Shown here: piece after piece, positions 51,622 through 61,755 of the stretch | How the letters are laid out: each line of letters opens with the position of its first letter | Numbering within the stretch: position 1 is the stretch's first letter | From: Methylococcaceae bacterium | GTDB lineage: Bacteria > Pseudomonadota > Gammaproteobacteria > Methylococcales > Methylomonadaceae | Assembly (NCBI GenBank): GCA_013140705.1 | Contig: JABFSH010000002.1 | Coordinates: 37,283-101,282, forward strand | Reading direction: 5' to 3' | DNA: 64,000 nt | Position numbers and translations under genes: made by a program | Notes under the pieces: generated by a model | Databases searched by the model: none | What the model was told of the DNA's origin: nothing | Seen by the model: only the letters and a program-made list of their open reading frames with translations

Positions 51622-52842
51622 TTATCCGTTATAACGCTGAAAAATCAGAGTCGCATTGGTTCCGCCAAAACCGAAACTGTTCGACATGATGGTATTTAAC
51701 GTCAGATTGTCCAGACGCTCGCGGACGATGGGAATACCCGCAGCACCGGGATCCAGATGTTCAATGTTGGCTGATGCACTGAGAAAATTTTCCTGCATCA
51801 TCAACAGCGAATAGATGGCTTCATTCACACCGGCTGCACCCAATGCGTGGCCGGTTAATGATTTGGTGGAACTCACTCTGGGTACGCTATCGGGCCCAAA
51901 AACAGTCCGCAAGGCTTCCAGTTCCTTCGTATCGCCGACGGGCGTACTGGTTCCATGTGCATTAATGTAATCAATTTTTCCATCGACCGTCGCCATGGCT
52001 TGCTGCATGCAGCGAACCGCACCTTCTCCGGAAGGTTGAACCATGTCATACCCATCGGAGGTGGCACCGTAACCGGTCAATTCAGCATAGATTTTAGCAC
52101 CGCGGGCTTTGGCATGTTCCAGTTCTTCTATCACTAATACGCCACCGCCACCCGAAATAACAAAGCCATCACGTGTCTCATCATAGGGACGGGACGCTGT
52201 GGTTGGCGTGTCATTGTATCTGGATGACAAGGCACCCATGGCATCGAATAATACGGACATCGTCCAGTGAACCTCTTCACCACCACCGGCAAAAACGACA
52301 TCCTGTTTGCCCATTTGAATCAGTTCCATCGCGTGGCCGATACAGTGGGCACTGGTTGCACAGGCGGAGCTGATGGAGTAATTCGCGCCCTTGATTTTAA
52401 AAGGTGTTGCCAGACAAGCCGTATTGGTACTGGACATGGTTCTTGGAACCATATAGGGGCCGACTTTTTTAACGCCTTTATCACGTAAAATATCGGCGGC
52501 TTCCACCAGATTCGACGTCGACGGACCGCCAGAACCCATGACCAGACCGGTTCTGAAATTAGAGATATCGGTCTCTTCCAATCCCGAATCAGCGATGGCC
52601 TGTTGCATGGCAATATAATTGAAGGCCGCACCATCACCCATGAAGCGTTTGATTTTTCGATCGATGAAGGCATCGAAATCGATAGTGATCGCGCCATGGA
52701 TGTGGCTACGAAACCCCAGTTCCTTATAAACCTCCGCAAACACAATGCCTGAGCGACCTGTTTTTAACGAATCAACCACTTCGTCACGAGTATTGCCTAT
52801 GCTGGATACAATACCTAACCCGGTTACTACAACCCTTTTCAC
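51622..52842 (-). CDS. fabB: 3-oxoacyl-ACP synthase I FabB
   Basis: A 406-residue condensing enzyme of fatty-acid synthesis needed for the unsaturated branch. The Cys-His-His set is visible: [14 protein letters not shown] (nucleophile Cys), [11 protein letters not shown] and [10 protein letters not shown]. Start: GTG at 52842, seven bases after AGGAG, giving [14 protein letters not shown]; the frame extends 14 codons upstream into the fabA end but without a ribosome-binding site. It lies 10 bp after fabA, forming the usual fabAB operon. Confidence 0.95.
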   Translation of the reverse strand: MKRVVVTGLGIVSSIGNTRDEVVDSLKTGRSGIVFAEVYKELGFRSHIHGAITIDFDAFIDRKIKRFMGDGAAFNYIAMQQAIADSGLEETDISNFRTGLVMGSGGPSTSNLVEAADILRDKGVKKVGPYMVPRTMSSTNTACLATPFKIKGANYSISSACATSAHCIGHAMELIQMGKQDVVFAGGGEEVHWTMSVLFDAMGALSSRYNDTPTTASRPYDETRDGFVISGGGGVLVIEELEHAKARGAKIYAELTGYGATSDGYDMVQPSGEGAVRCMQQAMATVDGKIDYINAHGTSTPVGDTKELEALRTVFGPDSVPRVSSTKSLTGHALGAAGVNEAIYSLLMMQENFLSASANIEHLDPGAAGIPIVRERLDNLTLNTIMSNSFGFGGTNATLIFQRYNG

Positions 52843-52852
52843 GGCTAGTCTC

Positions 52853-53368
52853 CTAAAAATTTTCCGTAGACGTAAACAAGCCAACCCGTAAATCGGTAGC
52901 TACATAAATTATCTTGCCATCCACCTCCATCGTGGCGTCAGCAATTCCCATATATAACTTGCGCATGATTAATCTTTTCAAGTTGACTCTATAAATCACT
53001 TTTTTGGCTGTTGGAAGAACCTGTCCGGTAAATTTTACGTCACCGACACCTAAAGCACGCCCTTTTCCTGGCCCACCCATCCAGCATAAGAAAAACCCAA
53101 CCAGTTGCCACATGGCATCCAGTCCCAGACAACCGGGCATCACTGGGTCACCTTGAAAATGACAGGCAAAAAACCATAAATCCGGGTTGATGTCGAGCTC
53201 AGCGATGATTTCACCCTTCCCATATGTGCCACCTTCGTCAGTAATCAGAGTAATGCGGTCCATCATCAACATGTTGGGCAGCGGTAATTGCGCGTTTTTG
53301 GGCCCATAGAGCTCTCCTCTACCTGACATTAATAACTCTTCGCGCGTGAAACTGTGCTGTTTCTCCAT
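52853..53368 (-). CDS. fabA: 3-hydroxydecanoyl-ACP dehydratase/isomerase FabA
   Basis: A 171-residue hot-dog fold enzyme that dehydrates 3-hydroxydecanoyl-ACP and isomerises the double bond, giving the precursor of unsaturated fatty acids. Motifs seen: ARGELYG-like [34 protein letters not shown] with the active-site His and Asp, and [13 protein letters not shown]. The length equals E. coli FabA. First gene of the fabAB pair; presence of FabA supports a gammaproteobacterial (or alpha) origin. Confidence 0.96.
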   Translation of the reverse strand: MEKQHSFTREELLMSGRGELYGPKNAQLPLPNMLMMDRITLITDEGGTYGKGEIIAELDINPDLWFFACHFQGDPVMPGCLGLDAMWQLVGFFLCWMGGPGKGRALGVGDVKFTGQVLPTAKKVIYRVNLKRLIMRKLYMGIADATMEVDGKIIYVATDLRVGLFTSTENF

Positions 53369-53439
53369 CTATATACCAAATATTTATTATTTTAATAAAG
53401 GGTATTATCTTACAGACGATGAAAAAAATCAGCTCAAAT

Positions 53440-55350
53440 TTAGTTGGGCAGGATTTCCGGGAACAAATTTCTTAATTTCAGCAGGTTGCTTTGAATTCGG
53501 TGTTGATAAATCATGGCATACGAAAGCACTGACATGACGTATTTTCGGGTTTCCCTAAACGGTATGGTCTCAATCCAGATATCGGAAGCAATCGGCATAT
53601 CTTTCGGGAGCCACGAACTCACCCGGCTCGGCCCCGCATTATAGGCGGCTGTCGCCAGGGTAAAGTTGCCATTAAAGCGATCGAGGAGTTGCTTAAAATA
53701 ATAAGCACCGTAACGGACATTGACATCCGGATTGAACAATTTATCGTCCGACTGCCATTTTTCGTTAAGCTCCTGCGCGATCTGCTTGCCGGTTTTCGGC
53801 ATGATCTGCATCAAGCCTCTGGCGCCGACGGAAGATTTGGCATTACTCTTCAACATGCTTTCCTGGCGTATAAGACCAAGTATGATGGCAGGGTCCAGGC
53901 GCTGTCTGTCCGCGCTGGACTGCACATGATTCATATAGCCTAGCGGAAAACGCAGGGCCAAATCGTCCCAGTAATCCGCTTTGACCATTGTTAAAATGGC
54001 CAGCTGATCCCACTGCCATTGCTGAGCCAGCTTGGCCGCAATCATACGCTTATCCTTGCTCAGTTTATTGACGGCATACCACCATTGACGCTGCGCTTCC
54101 ATAGTCCGATTTAATACATCAAGTTCTCTAACAGCCCTAAAATCAGGCTCTTGTGACAAGGTATCCAGCTCATTAGCAATCAGGATAACCGGTTTATCGA
54201 CAATTTTATAGGGTTTGTTTGAGGTATCGGCAGCCAAAAGACCATAAATGCTCCTGTCTTCAGCAACCTTGCTATACATTTCCTGCACGACCGGGGTGTT
54301 GCCCGTGGTAACAGCAAGCGTACGTGCTTGCCAGTATTGCCACCGGGGCTCCTGTTGCTCTTGAATCGTCAACGCCTTCAAGGCATCGCCAACATGTTGC
54401 CAATTCTGTTCCAATAATGCAGATCTGACTTTCCATTCACGCAATTCCGCATCCGTGCCATCCAGCATGCTCAAGCGGCTATAGGCTCGCCTGTCTTTTT
54501 TAACGCCCAGTGCAATACCCAATCGTCGTTCCAACTGATGAACGGTGGCATTATCCATTGGATAATTTCTTTTTCTAATATCCCATAACAGCACCGCCAA
54601 ATCAGGATCCTGCTTGACCATGCGGTCGATACCGTGGGCAAAAATACTGCCCAGATGCGGGTTGGGTACGCTTCCAAATCCGTTGTCCTGTATCAGGGCA
54701 GGATTCTTATGAACCTGTAACCACAAGGAGGCTGTGGCCTGATCGGATTTATCCATAAACCGTTGCACATATTCAGCCAGATATATATTGTCTTTCGTGA
54801 GTGCCAGCTCAAAACGCTGCCAGATGAGATTCGGCGTCAGCAGCGATGACATGGCCAATACCGTTAACAGCGGTTCGCATTCTTCCGGTTGGGAATCGCC
54901 TGTCAACCATAAGTTTTTGGCTTCATTCAGCGCCTGCAACGGATGGCCGGTTTTGTAGTTGGCCCAATGAAACTGACAACGCAATGAAACGTTCTCGCTT
55001 GCTTGATAATGTTGTAAAAACTCCTGCCAACGTTCATGTTTGGCCAGATAATGCAGCCATCGGGTTCGCAATACCCCGGCATAACGCGTGTCTTTGTACG
55101 TGGATAAAAAACCCAAGACTTTATCGGAGTTTTCGAGATGATCCTTTAACCATTGGTACTGTAAGTAGGAATAGAGCGGATAATCCGTTAAAGTCGAACT
55201 CATGATTAAATATGCACGCTCATTGTTCTGAGCAATCAACTTTTCGGCTACTAGAAAGTCACTTCTCTGCCGATCCAGCGTATCACTGAACCCAATGCTG
55301 GATAAAACAGCCAGCAGCATAAACAAAAAAGTTGCGCGCACGTATTTCAT
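53440..55350 (-). CDS. slt: Soluble lytic murein transglycosylase Slt
   Basis: A 636-residue periplasmic enzyme that cleaves peptidoglycan glycan strands with formation of 1,6-anhydro ends. A signal peptide (FLFMLLAVLSSIGFS) leads to a long helical superstructure (~30-450) and a C-terminal lysozyme-like domain: LIRQESMLKSNAKSSVGARG holds the catalytic glutamate, then GLMQIMPKTG and AAYNAGPSRV. The ATG at 55350 was chosen over an upstream TTG that would add eight residues. It lies 71 bp upstream of fabA on the same strand; length close to E. coli Slt70. Confidence 0.93.
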   Translation of the reverse strand: MKYVRATFLFMLLAVLSSIGFSDTLDRQRSDFLVAEKLIAQNNERAYLIMSSTLTDYPLYSYLQYQWLKDHLENSDKVLGFLSTYKDTRYAGVLRTRWLHYLAKHERWQEFLQHYQASENVSLRCQFHWANYKTGHPLQALNEAKNLWLTGDSQPEECEPLLTVLAMSSLLTPNLIWQRFELALTKDNIYLAEYVQRFMDKSDQATASLWLQVHKNPALIQDNGFGSVPNPHLGSIFAHGIDRMVKQDPDLAVLLWDIRKRNYPMDNATVHQLERRLGIALGVKKDRRAYSRLSMLDGTDAELREWKVRSALLEQNWQHVGDALKALTIQEQQEPRWQYWQARTLAVTTGNTPVVQEMYSKVAEDRSIYGLLAADTSNKPYKIVDKPVILIANELDTLSQEPDFRAVRELDVLNRTMEAQRQWWYAVNKLSKDKRMIAAKLAQQWQWDQLAILTMVKADYWDDLALRFPLGYMNHVQSSADRQRLDPAIILGLIRQESMLKSNAKSSVGARGLMQIMPKTGKQIAQELNEKWQSDDKLFNPDVNVRYGAYYFKQLLDRFNGNFTLATAAYNAGPSRVSSWLPKDMPIASDIWIETIPFRETRKYVMSVLSYAMIYQHRIQSNLLKLRNLFPEILPN

Positions 55351-55510
55351 GTTTTGGGAAAATTTCAATGTCAAAAAGGTAGTTTAAGTATTAGACAATC
55401 ATCCTAAAAATGCAAAATCACTCGGTTTTGCAAGGTACTGGGTAAAAGAATTCCTAAACAACCTGCTCGCAGCTATAATGACCAGATCATAAAAATTCCT
55501 CGTAAACCAC

Positions 55511-57313
55511 GTGCAAGTGAAGCATCTTCCCAAACAGGCCAGGCAAGCATACACCTGGAACACCGTCTATCAAATTGTCTTAGAACACAAAAAAGAACTT
55601 TTTTATTCGCACATCATCGCTGTTCTAGCCACGATTGCCAGCGTACCTGTGCCACTATTGATGCCATTGCTGGTTGATGAAGTCTTGCTCCATAAACCAG
55701 GCATTACCGTTCACACCATCAATCGGCTATTTCCTGCGGAGTGGCATGAACCCATTCTGTATTTCACCGTGGTCTTAGTCGCCAGTTTGTTGCTCAGACT
55801 GGTAGCCCTCCTTTTGAGCATCATTCAGGGTCGACAATTTACCTGTATATCCAAAGATATCATTTTTCGTATCCGCAAGAATCTGATCGGCCATTTACAG
55901 ACGATTTCAATGTCCGAGTATGAAAGTCTGGGCACCGGCACCGTCGTCACCCATCTGGTCACGGATCTCGATACTATCGATAACTTTATCGGCAATACCG
56001 TCAGCAAACTGCTGGTCGCCGGCCTGACTATCGTCGGCACGGCCGCCATTTTACTATGGATGCACTGGCAACTTGGCTTATTTATTTTGTTGCTGAATCC
56101 GATCGTTATCTACTTTACCCGTGTTGTCGGCTCCCGTGTCAAAGATCTTAAAAGCAAAGAAAACTCAGCATATGAAGTATTTCAACAATCCCTGACCGAA
56201 ACCCTGGAAGCCATTCATCAGATTCGAGCCAGTAATCGCGAGCAACACTACTGCCGACAATTGATCCAGTCCGCCGAAACCGTCAAGGATTATTCAGTCG
56301 CGTTTGCCTGGAAAAGTGATGCAGCCGGACGCTTGAGTTTTCTGGTATTTTTATTTGGTTTTGATATTTTCCGAGCCTGCGCCATGCTCATGGTGTTTTA
56401 TTCCAATTTAACCGTTGGTCAAATGCTAGCCGTCTTTGGATATTTATGGTTCATGATGGCGCCAGTTCAGGAAATATTAAACATACAGTATGCATTCTAT
56501 GCCGCCAAAGCCGCATTGGCCCGAATCAGCAAGCTGAATGCGCTGAAACAGGAGCCCTGTTACCCGCATCTTGAAAACCCCTTTCTCAATCAAAAAACCG
56601 TTGCCATCCGCATTGACGATCTGCATTTCAGTTATAGTGAAGACAAGGTATTAAACGGCATACGTCTGCAGATTAACGCCGGTGAAAAAGTCGCACTTGT
56701 TGGCGCCAGTGGCGGCGGCAAATCAACCCTGATACAAACCTTGATTGGACTTTACCCGTCCAGCGAGGGCTGCATCTTTTTTAACAATGTCGCGATTGAA
56801 CGAATAGGCCTTGATGTCGTCAGAGAAAATGTAGTCACGGTCTTGCAGCACCCGATCCTTTTTAATGACACCATCCGTGCCAATCTGACCCTGGGAAGGC
56901 CAACGACCGATGACGTACTATGGAATGCGCTGGCAATTGCGCAATTAACCGATGTGATCAAAGTACTGGATACCGGACTGGATACGATAGTGGGTCGTGA
57001 TGGCATGCGACTTTCCGGTGGTCAGCGGCAACGCATGGCCATCGCCCGTATGATCGTCGCCGACCCCAGGGTCGTCATCCTGGATGAAGCCACGTCAGCA
57101 CTGGATAGTGAAACCGAACACAAATTACACCAGGCGCTGGCCAGTTTTTTAAATGGCCGAACCACGATTATAGTCGCTCATCGTCTGAGCGCCGTGAAAC
57201 AAGCCGATCATGTCTATGTCTTCGAAGAAGGTAAAATTTGTGAACAGGGTCGACATGAAACCCTGATCAACCAAAATGGCCTTTACGCAAAACTCTACGG
57301 AGAATATCAATAA
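55511..57313 (+). CDS. ABC exporter, MsbA-like half-transporter
   Basis: A 600-residue inner-membrane protein with an N-terminal six-helix domain (~1-330) and a C-terminal ATPase. Walker A is GASGGGKST (398-406), the signature is LSGGQRQR, and Walker B is RVVILDEATSALD; the H-loop VAHRLS follows. Type IV (MsbA/lipid or multidrug) exporters have this shape, but the substrate cannot be told. The start is GTG. It lies divergent from slt and one base before the PHP gene, so the two are probably co-transcribed. Confidence 0.9.
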   Translation: MQVKHLPKQARQAYTWNTVYQIVLEHKKELFYSHIIAVLATIASVPVPLLMPLLVDEVLLHKPGITVHTINRLFPAEWHEPILYFTVVLVASLLLRLVALLLSIIQGRQFTCISKDIIFRIRKNLIGHLQTISMSEYESLGTGTVVTHLVTDLDTIDNFIGNTVSKLLVAGLTIVGTAAILLWMHWQLGLFILLLNPIVIYFTRVVGSRVKDLKSKENSAYEVFQQSLTETLEAIHQIRASNREQHYCRQLIQSAETVKDYSVAFAWKSDAAGRLSFLVFLFGFDIFRACAMLMVFYSNLTVGQMLAVFGYLWFMMAPVQEILNIQYAFYAAKAALARISKLNALKQEPCYPHLENPFLNQKTVAIRIDDLHFSYSEDKVLNGIRLQINAGEKVALVGASGGGKSTLIQTLIGLYPSSEGCIFFNNVAIERIGLDVVRENVVTVLQHPILFNDTIRANLTLGRPTTDDVLWNALAIAQLTDVIKVLDTGLDTIVGRDGMRLSGGQRQRMAIARMIVADPRVVILDEATSALDSETEHKLHQALASFLNGRTTIIVAHRLSAVKQADHVYVFEEGKICEQGRHETLINQNGLYAKLYGEYQ

Positions 57314-57314
57314 C

Positions 57315-58148
57315 ATGATCGAAATTTATGATTTACATTGTCACTCGACAGCCTCCGATGGCAGCTTATCGCCGACACAATTGGTACAACGAGCACAGGA
57401 TCACGGCGTTACGGCATTGGCTCTAACCGATCACGATACCACCGAAGGACTGGCTGAGGCCCAATGCCAGGCCAATGCAAGCGGCATAAAGCTGATTCCT
57501 GGCATTGAACTCTCGGCCAACTGGAGCCAACAATGTTTTCATATTGTTGGCCTGGGCATTGACCCGACTTACCCGCCACTGGCCGAAGCCACGCAAAACC
57601 TTCAACACACACGCATGGAACGTGCGGAAAAAATCGCTGTAAAACTTGAGAAAAAACGCATTCCCGGCGCATTGGAAGCCGTTAAAAAGGCAGCCGGCGA
57701 CGGCATGATTACGCGCAGTCATTTCGCCGATTTCCTGGTTGCGCATAACCATGTGTCGACGCAGCAGGAAGCATTTGATCGGTATTTGGCTAAAGGCAAA
57801 TCCGCTTACGTAGCTACCCCTTGGGCAGCAATGGATCAAGCCGTCAACTGGATTACGGCATCCGGCGGTGTTGCCGTGCTCGCACATCCCTTGCGCTACA
57901 AACTGTCGGCAAATGCCATGAGACGATTTCTTGCTGCGTTCAAGGAAGCTGGCGGCGAAGGCATTGAAGTGGTCACAGGCCGTTGTAATGCCGATGAGAT
58001 ATCACGCGCCGCCGGTTTTGCGGAGCGCTTTGAACTGACTGGCTCAACCGGCTCCGATTTTCACAGCCCGGACAACCAATGGGTGGAGTTAGGCCGACTG
58101 GCCCCGTTGCCCCAACACATTCAGCCGGTTTGGGAACTGTTAAAATAA
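57315..58148 (+). CDS. rnm: PHP-domain 5'-3' exoribonuclease (RNase AM type)
   Basis: A 277-residue cytoplasmic phosphoesterase that closely follows E. coli RNase AM (YciV): YDLHCHSTASDGSLSP, ALTDHDTTEGLAEA, LIPGIELSANW, then IPGALEAVKKAA, KGKSAYVATPW, VLAHPLRYKLSA and GSDFHSP. The His/Asp residues of these motifs bind the metals. In E. coli the enzyme trims 5' ends of rRNA and acts on short RNA and pAp-like substrates. ATG 57315 was chosen because it follows GGAGA and begins at the first strand of the fold; the frame also runs 13 codons back into the ABC gene. Confidence 0.88.
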   Translation: MIEIYDLHCHSTASDGSLSPTQLVQRAQDHGVTALALTDHDTTEGLAEAQCQANASGIKLIPGIELSANWSQQCFHIVGLGIDPTYPPLAEATQNLQHTRMERAEKIAVKLEKKRIPGALEAVKKAAGDGMITRSHFADFLVAHNHVSTQQEAFDRYLAKGKSAYVATPWAAMDQAVNWITASGGVAVLAHPLRYKLSANAMRRFLAAFKEAGGEGIEVVTGRCNADEISRAAGFAERFELTGSTGSDFHSPDNQWVELGRLAPLPQHIQPVWELLK

Positions 58149-58294
58149 TGGCTTTACAGCGATGCCTATTAGCACAGCGTAAACGGCATTTGTGCCATTG
58201 ATTTGTTGGGTTTCACCTTGAAGGCTGACCCAACCTGCATCAAAAAGAACAGCATGAAGCGATAGCGAAACCCAGCAAAAGGGCTCTGCGGTTT

Positions 58295-59677
58295 TTAAGC
58301 ACTCATGCTTAACTCGTACTTTTCAATCAATCGGTACAGACTGACCCGTGAAATCCCCAGTGATTCCGCTGCACGACTCATATTGTAATTGGTGTGGCGC
58401 AAGCAGGTAACAATGGCCTCCTTATCGGCCAAGGATCGAGCTTCATCAAGCGTTTGTAACACGCGGTCCTTATAACGCCGATCCAGACCGAGATCCGTAG
58501 GCGTCAGCAACCGATTTTCTGACATCACGACCGCATGACGGACGCAGTTCATCATTTCGCGAACATTACCCGGCCAATCGTATTTTTTCATCATATATAA
58601 GGAATCCGTATGAAATCCCTTGGCTTTGTAGCGTTGTCCGGATGAAAATTTATTGAAAAAATATCCTGCCAACAATTCAACATCATCATCTCTGCTTCGT
58701 AATGGCGGCGTTTTCATTTGTAAGACGCGGAGACGATAATACAAATCTTCCCTGAATTCCTTTTTCAAAACAGCATCTTTCAGGTCTACGTTGGTCGCTG
58801 CAATGATGCGCACATCAATCGGAATTTTAGCTGTCCCACCGATACGCTCAATCATTCGCTCTTCGAGAAAGCGTAACAAGTTGACCTGTTGTTCCAACGG
58901 CAAATCACCGACCTCATCCAGAAATAACGTGCCGCCTTGCGCAGATTCAATAAGACCAACCCGGCGTTGTTGTGCACCGGTAAATGCACCTTTTTCGTAA
59001 CCAAACAACTCGGATTGAATCAACTCTTTGGGGTATGCGCCGCAGTTGATCGCAACGAATGGATTTTCGAAACGTCTTGAATGTTTGTGAATCGCGTTGG
59101 CCACCAATTCCTTGCCGGTTCCTGTTTCTCCTTCAATCAATACCGCACAGTCTTCCTTTGCGACTTTATGAAGATGACTGAATAAATTAGTCATCGCAGG
59201 GCTACTGCCAATAATGCCGTAGCTGGAAGGATAACTATCAATCGTTTGTAGATAGGGTTGTGATATTTCATTCATACCATGCGCATGCCCCAACGAGAAC
59301 AGCAGGCGCTCGGTATCCACAGGAATGGTGATATAGTCGTAGCAATAATCCGCAATTAATTTGCTTTCAACACTATTCGGATTGATATCGGGTGTGCATT
59401 CTTTGGGTAAGCCCATTACCCAGTTACATTGGGAATGTGCCTGCACCAAGCGATTAATTTGCGCTAGATGCAAGCTGCTTTCGCAAGTCCCCAGCACACA
59501 CAAGCCCGCATAGAATGTATATCGATTAAATAATTCAGATGCCTGCTTCAGGTCATTGGCAACGTACACGGCCCATTGATGCCCCGTCAGTTGGTCACGT
59601 ATTTCATTACCAAATTTAGACGGCTGAAAAATTATAAGATTTCGTTTTGGCATAGTCTTAATGAATGATAGTGGCAT
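58295..59677 (-). CDS. Sigma-54-dependent activator, VpsR-like
   Basis: A 460-residue transcription activator. The N-terminal ~130 residues resemble a receiver fold, but I see no clear phosphoacceptor aspartate where the third strand ends (AGLCVLGTCES), as in VpsR-type proteins. The AAA+ domain (~150-380) has Walker A GETGTGKE, the sigma-54 contact loop GAFTGA, and the Walker B-like GGTLFLDEVGDL. A Fis-type helix-turn-helix ends the protein (MSRAAESLGISRVSLYRLIE). VpsR relatives bind c-di-GMP and switch on exopolysaccharide genes; whether this one does is inference, although the window is rich in c-di-GMP enzymes. The long gene-free upstream region contains inverted repeats. Confidence 0.87.
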   Translation of the reverse strand: MPLSFIKTMPKRNLIIFQPSKFGNEIRDQLTGHQWAVYVANDLKQASELFNRYTFYAGLCVLGTCESSLHLAQINRLVQAHSQCNWVMGLPKECTPDINPNSVESKLIADYCYDYITIPVDTERLLFSLGHAHGMNEISQPYLQTIDSYPSSYGIIGSSPAMTNLFSHLHKVAKEDCAVLIEGETGTGKELVANAIHKHSRRFENPFVAINCGAYPKELIQSELFGYEKGAFTGAQQRRVGLIESAQGGTLFLDEVGDLPLEQQVNLLRFLEERMIERIGGTAKIPIDVRIIAATNVDLKDAVLKKEFREDLYYRLRVLQMKTPPLRSRDDDVELLAGYFFNKFSSGQRYKAKGFHTDSLYMMKKYDWPGNVREMMNCVRHAVVMSENRLLTPTDLGLDRRYKDRVLQTLDEARSLADKEAIVTCLRHTNYNMSRAAESLGISRVSLYRLIEKYELSMSA

Positions 59678-59904
59678 AAATTTATCTTTGAAAACCGTTA
59701 CTGTGTTATCGAACTCAACAAACCCAATTCTTAAATTTTATAAAAACCACTTCGGTAAGTTTGTCTTAAGAAAGTTAAAGTAGAGTTATTACCAACCCAA
59801 CCATGCAGAATTAAAAGCAATTCATATGCCACTCTTAATTTAAATATTTAAGTATTTGTTTAATATTGTTATTTTATTTCCCATCAACCAAAACCCTCCT
59901 TGTG

Positions 59905-59926
59905 ACCTGACACATTTTTGTCAGGT
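59905..59926. promoter_or_regulatory. Interrupted palindrome upstream of the VpsR-like gene
   Basis: ACCTGACA and TGTCAGGT are separated by six bases, about 230 bp upstream of the activator's start. The half-site TGTCAGG occurs again, back to back, at 61023-61037. It could be an operator or a weak hairpin. Confidence 0.4.
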
Positions 59927-60582
59927 GTAAAAATGACTGACAGCAAGTAAGCGCATTATCGAGCACTTACTCGACGCATCCCCGTCAATGTCAAGTGTTA
60001 CATAAAGTCAAATCATTTAACTATTAATAAGTTAACTAAAAAAGTAAAGAAATAAACACAGATTTTGTTAAAAATTTAGCTTTGTAAATCAAGGCTTACA
60101 GACTTGACAGTTGCCATGAAAACTTAACCATTGGACCACAATGGGAGATCAACTATTAAGTAACCTTCCTGAAACAATAAACTTCCTTAACAAAATGCAA
60201 CCCTGTTGCAGGCCTTGAAAAATAAGACCTGCGATTAAATTGTTAATCCTGGATGCTGTATGATTTGGGGCTGAAAGAAGAATGGATTGGCATGCTGCAT
60301 ATCCAATCTATTCGTAAGTGCAGGGTGTAACATTTTTGAGTTCTGGCCTTGGCCAATGTAAAAAAAATGAACATCTCAGAACAGGCCGACTTGCCATCTA
60401 AAGGGAATCACCCCCTCTTACTACTACCAATCCCAAAATGTTTTTATCTAAATCCCCTCATCCTGACCTTCTCCCGTTGGAGAAGGAATAAAGGCGTATT
60501 GGAATTGGTATAACTTGTTTACGTAGAACTTTCTAAAGCAGCAATATCTCAATTTGCCGGACAAGGGAATTCATAAGACTTT

Positions 60583-60658
60583 CCTGATTACTTATGAGCT
60601 TCAGCCAATATCAAAGAGCCATAAGTTCCCAAAAAACCTCGCCCCGACATGGATTGCC
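60583..60658. repeat. Dispersed repeat, inverted copy of 5522-5599
   Basis: The block reads GCTTCAGCCAATATCAAAGA then GCCATAAGTT and CGCCCCGACATGG, matching the reverse complement of 5522-5599 with few changes. No coding potential. Confidence 0.65.
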
Positions 60659-61022
60659 GGGGTCCAGGCTACACGGACGTAAACCCAGCGATTAGTTACC
60701 CGGATGAGTCACATCCCTGTTTTCTGGATCCGGCAACTGCTCCTTCGTCGCCTAAAGCGCCTACTGTTGGTGCACTACATCCTGCCTCCTTGCAGTCGAC
60801 CGGCAATCCATGCCGGTATGACGGCTACTTGAGTGTTTGCTTTTTCAGCTGAAGCTTGGGGGAATCAGGAAGACTTTTGCGTGTTACCCAGCCGACGACT
60901 AATCCTACTTTACATAAATCAAATTGTTCGTCGTAAATCCTTGTTGTTCAACCTGATTAACCAGCCTGTTAAGTACCGGTTTGGCCATTGCTTGGTTCTG
61001 GATAGAATCCACAGATAGGATC

Positions 61023-61037
61023 TGTCAGGTCCTGACA
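61023..61037. promoter_or_regulatory. Perfect 15-bp palindrome downstream of the coiled-coil gene
   Basis: TGTCAGG and CCTGACA flank a single T. It lies 38 bp beyond the stop of the exported coiled-coil protein and shares half-sites with 59905-59926. Possible operator or short hairpin; there is no T-run to make it a standard terminator. Confidence 0.4.
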
Positions 61038-61074
61038 CGATCGAATAAGAATAATTTATTTAACATGTCATTAG

Positions 61075-61755
61075 CTAGTGAACTTCGTCGACATTTTCTG
61101 CTTTTGAAGTTTGCGTGGCATCTGTTTCAGTTGCTGCCTTGCGTTGATACTTCTGTTTGATCAGCCTGTCTTCATACTCTTGAACAATTGACTCCATTTC
61201 TACACTCTTGAACTGCAAGACTGGTTCGGACTTGAACAAGGCATCCATCACGCCTTTGTCTTCATAACTGCTTAACACTTCCTTTGCTGCTTCAAACATT
61301 TTCAGATTTTTACCTTCGCAGCTTTGCAGTTCAGTGTCGGTCCATTTTTGCTTATTTTGCAGATTAGCATGCAGTGCAGTCAGCTCCGATTTCTCCAGAT
61401 TGAGCGCCTTATATTTCTCAATAACTTCCAGTAACTTGGCATTTGTTTGCTCTAATCTATTTCGTACCTCTGCAGTACTGCTTCTTTGAGCAGAGAGCTC
61501 ATTACTTAGGCGATCTTCAGCGGAAGCAGCCGCTGATTTTTCCTTTTTTACTTGTTCAATTTCCGTAGCCAGTTTGTCCTTTTCAGTTTTAAGCTGATCA
61601 CGTTCAGTTGTGAGATCCTTGACCATCGCTTGCAGCTTAATGACCATTTTGTTACTGCCATTGGCATCGCGTGGGGCCGCCTGAACGTCTGCATTCATTA
61701 CGCTGAAAAAAATAACAAGCAGAATTGATCGGTTTTTCATCATGACACTTCTCAC
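61075..61755 (-). CDS. Exported coiled-coil protein
   Basis: A 226-residue protein with a signal peptide (SILLVIFFSVMNADVQA) followed by a long predicted coiled coil (~40-140: MVKDLTTERDQLKTEKDKLA, IEQVKKEKSAAASAEDRLSN) and a less regular C-terminal half with a single cysteine (LQSCEGK). It ends in a charged tail. I do not recognise a family beyond periplasmic coiled-coil proteins. It starts at the base where the porin gene ends, indicating co-translation, so it may serve the porin or TonB-like system. Confidence 0.75.
   Translation of the reverse strand: MRSVMMKNRSILLVIFFSVMNADVQAAPRDANGSNKMVIKLQAMVKDLTTERDQLKTEKDKLATEIEQVKKEKSAAASAEDRLSNELSAQRSSTAEVRNRLEQTNAKLLEVIEKYKALNLEKSELTALHANLQNKQKWTDTELQSCEGKNLKMFEAAKEVLSSYEDKGVMDALFKSEPVLQFKSVEMESIVQEYEDRLIKQKYQRKAATETDATQTSKAENVDEVH

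Larger units (their letters stand above)
59678..61074. other. 1.4-kb gene-free region with palindromes and repeat elements
   Basis: No convincing gene lies here. The region holds an interrupted palindrome at 59905-59926, a CCTTCTCC/GGAGAAGG palindrome at 60467-60486, a dispersed repeat at 60583-60658, an inverted-repeat-bounded block at about 60650-60815 and a perfect palindrome at 61023-61037. The first half is AT-rich and is the likely promoter region of the VpsR-like gene. The open frame 60649-60852 lies in repeat DNA and is not called. Confidence 0.6.

Noticed and set aside
60649..60852. A 67-codon frame in the gene-free region
   Set aside because: It sits in repeat DNA bounded by inverted ends and has an unlikely composition.
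59678..61074. A tRNA or small-RNA gene in the long gap
   Set aside because: No cloverleaf or TTC-loop pattern was found; the palindromes seen are short repeats.
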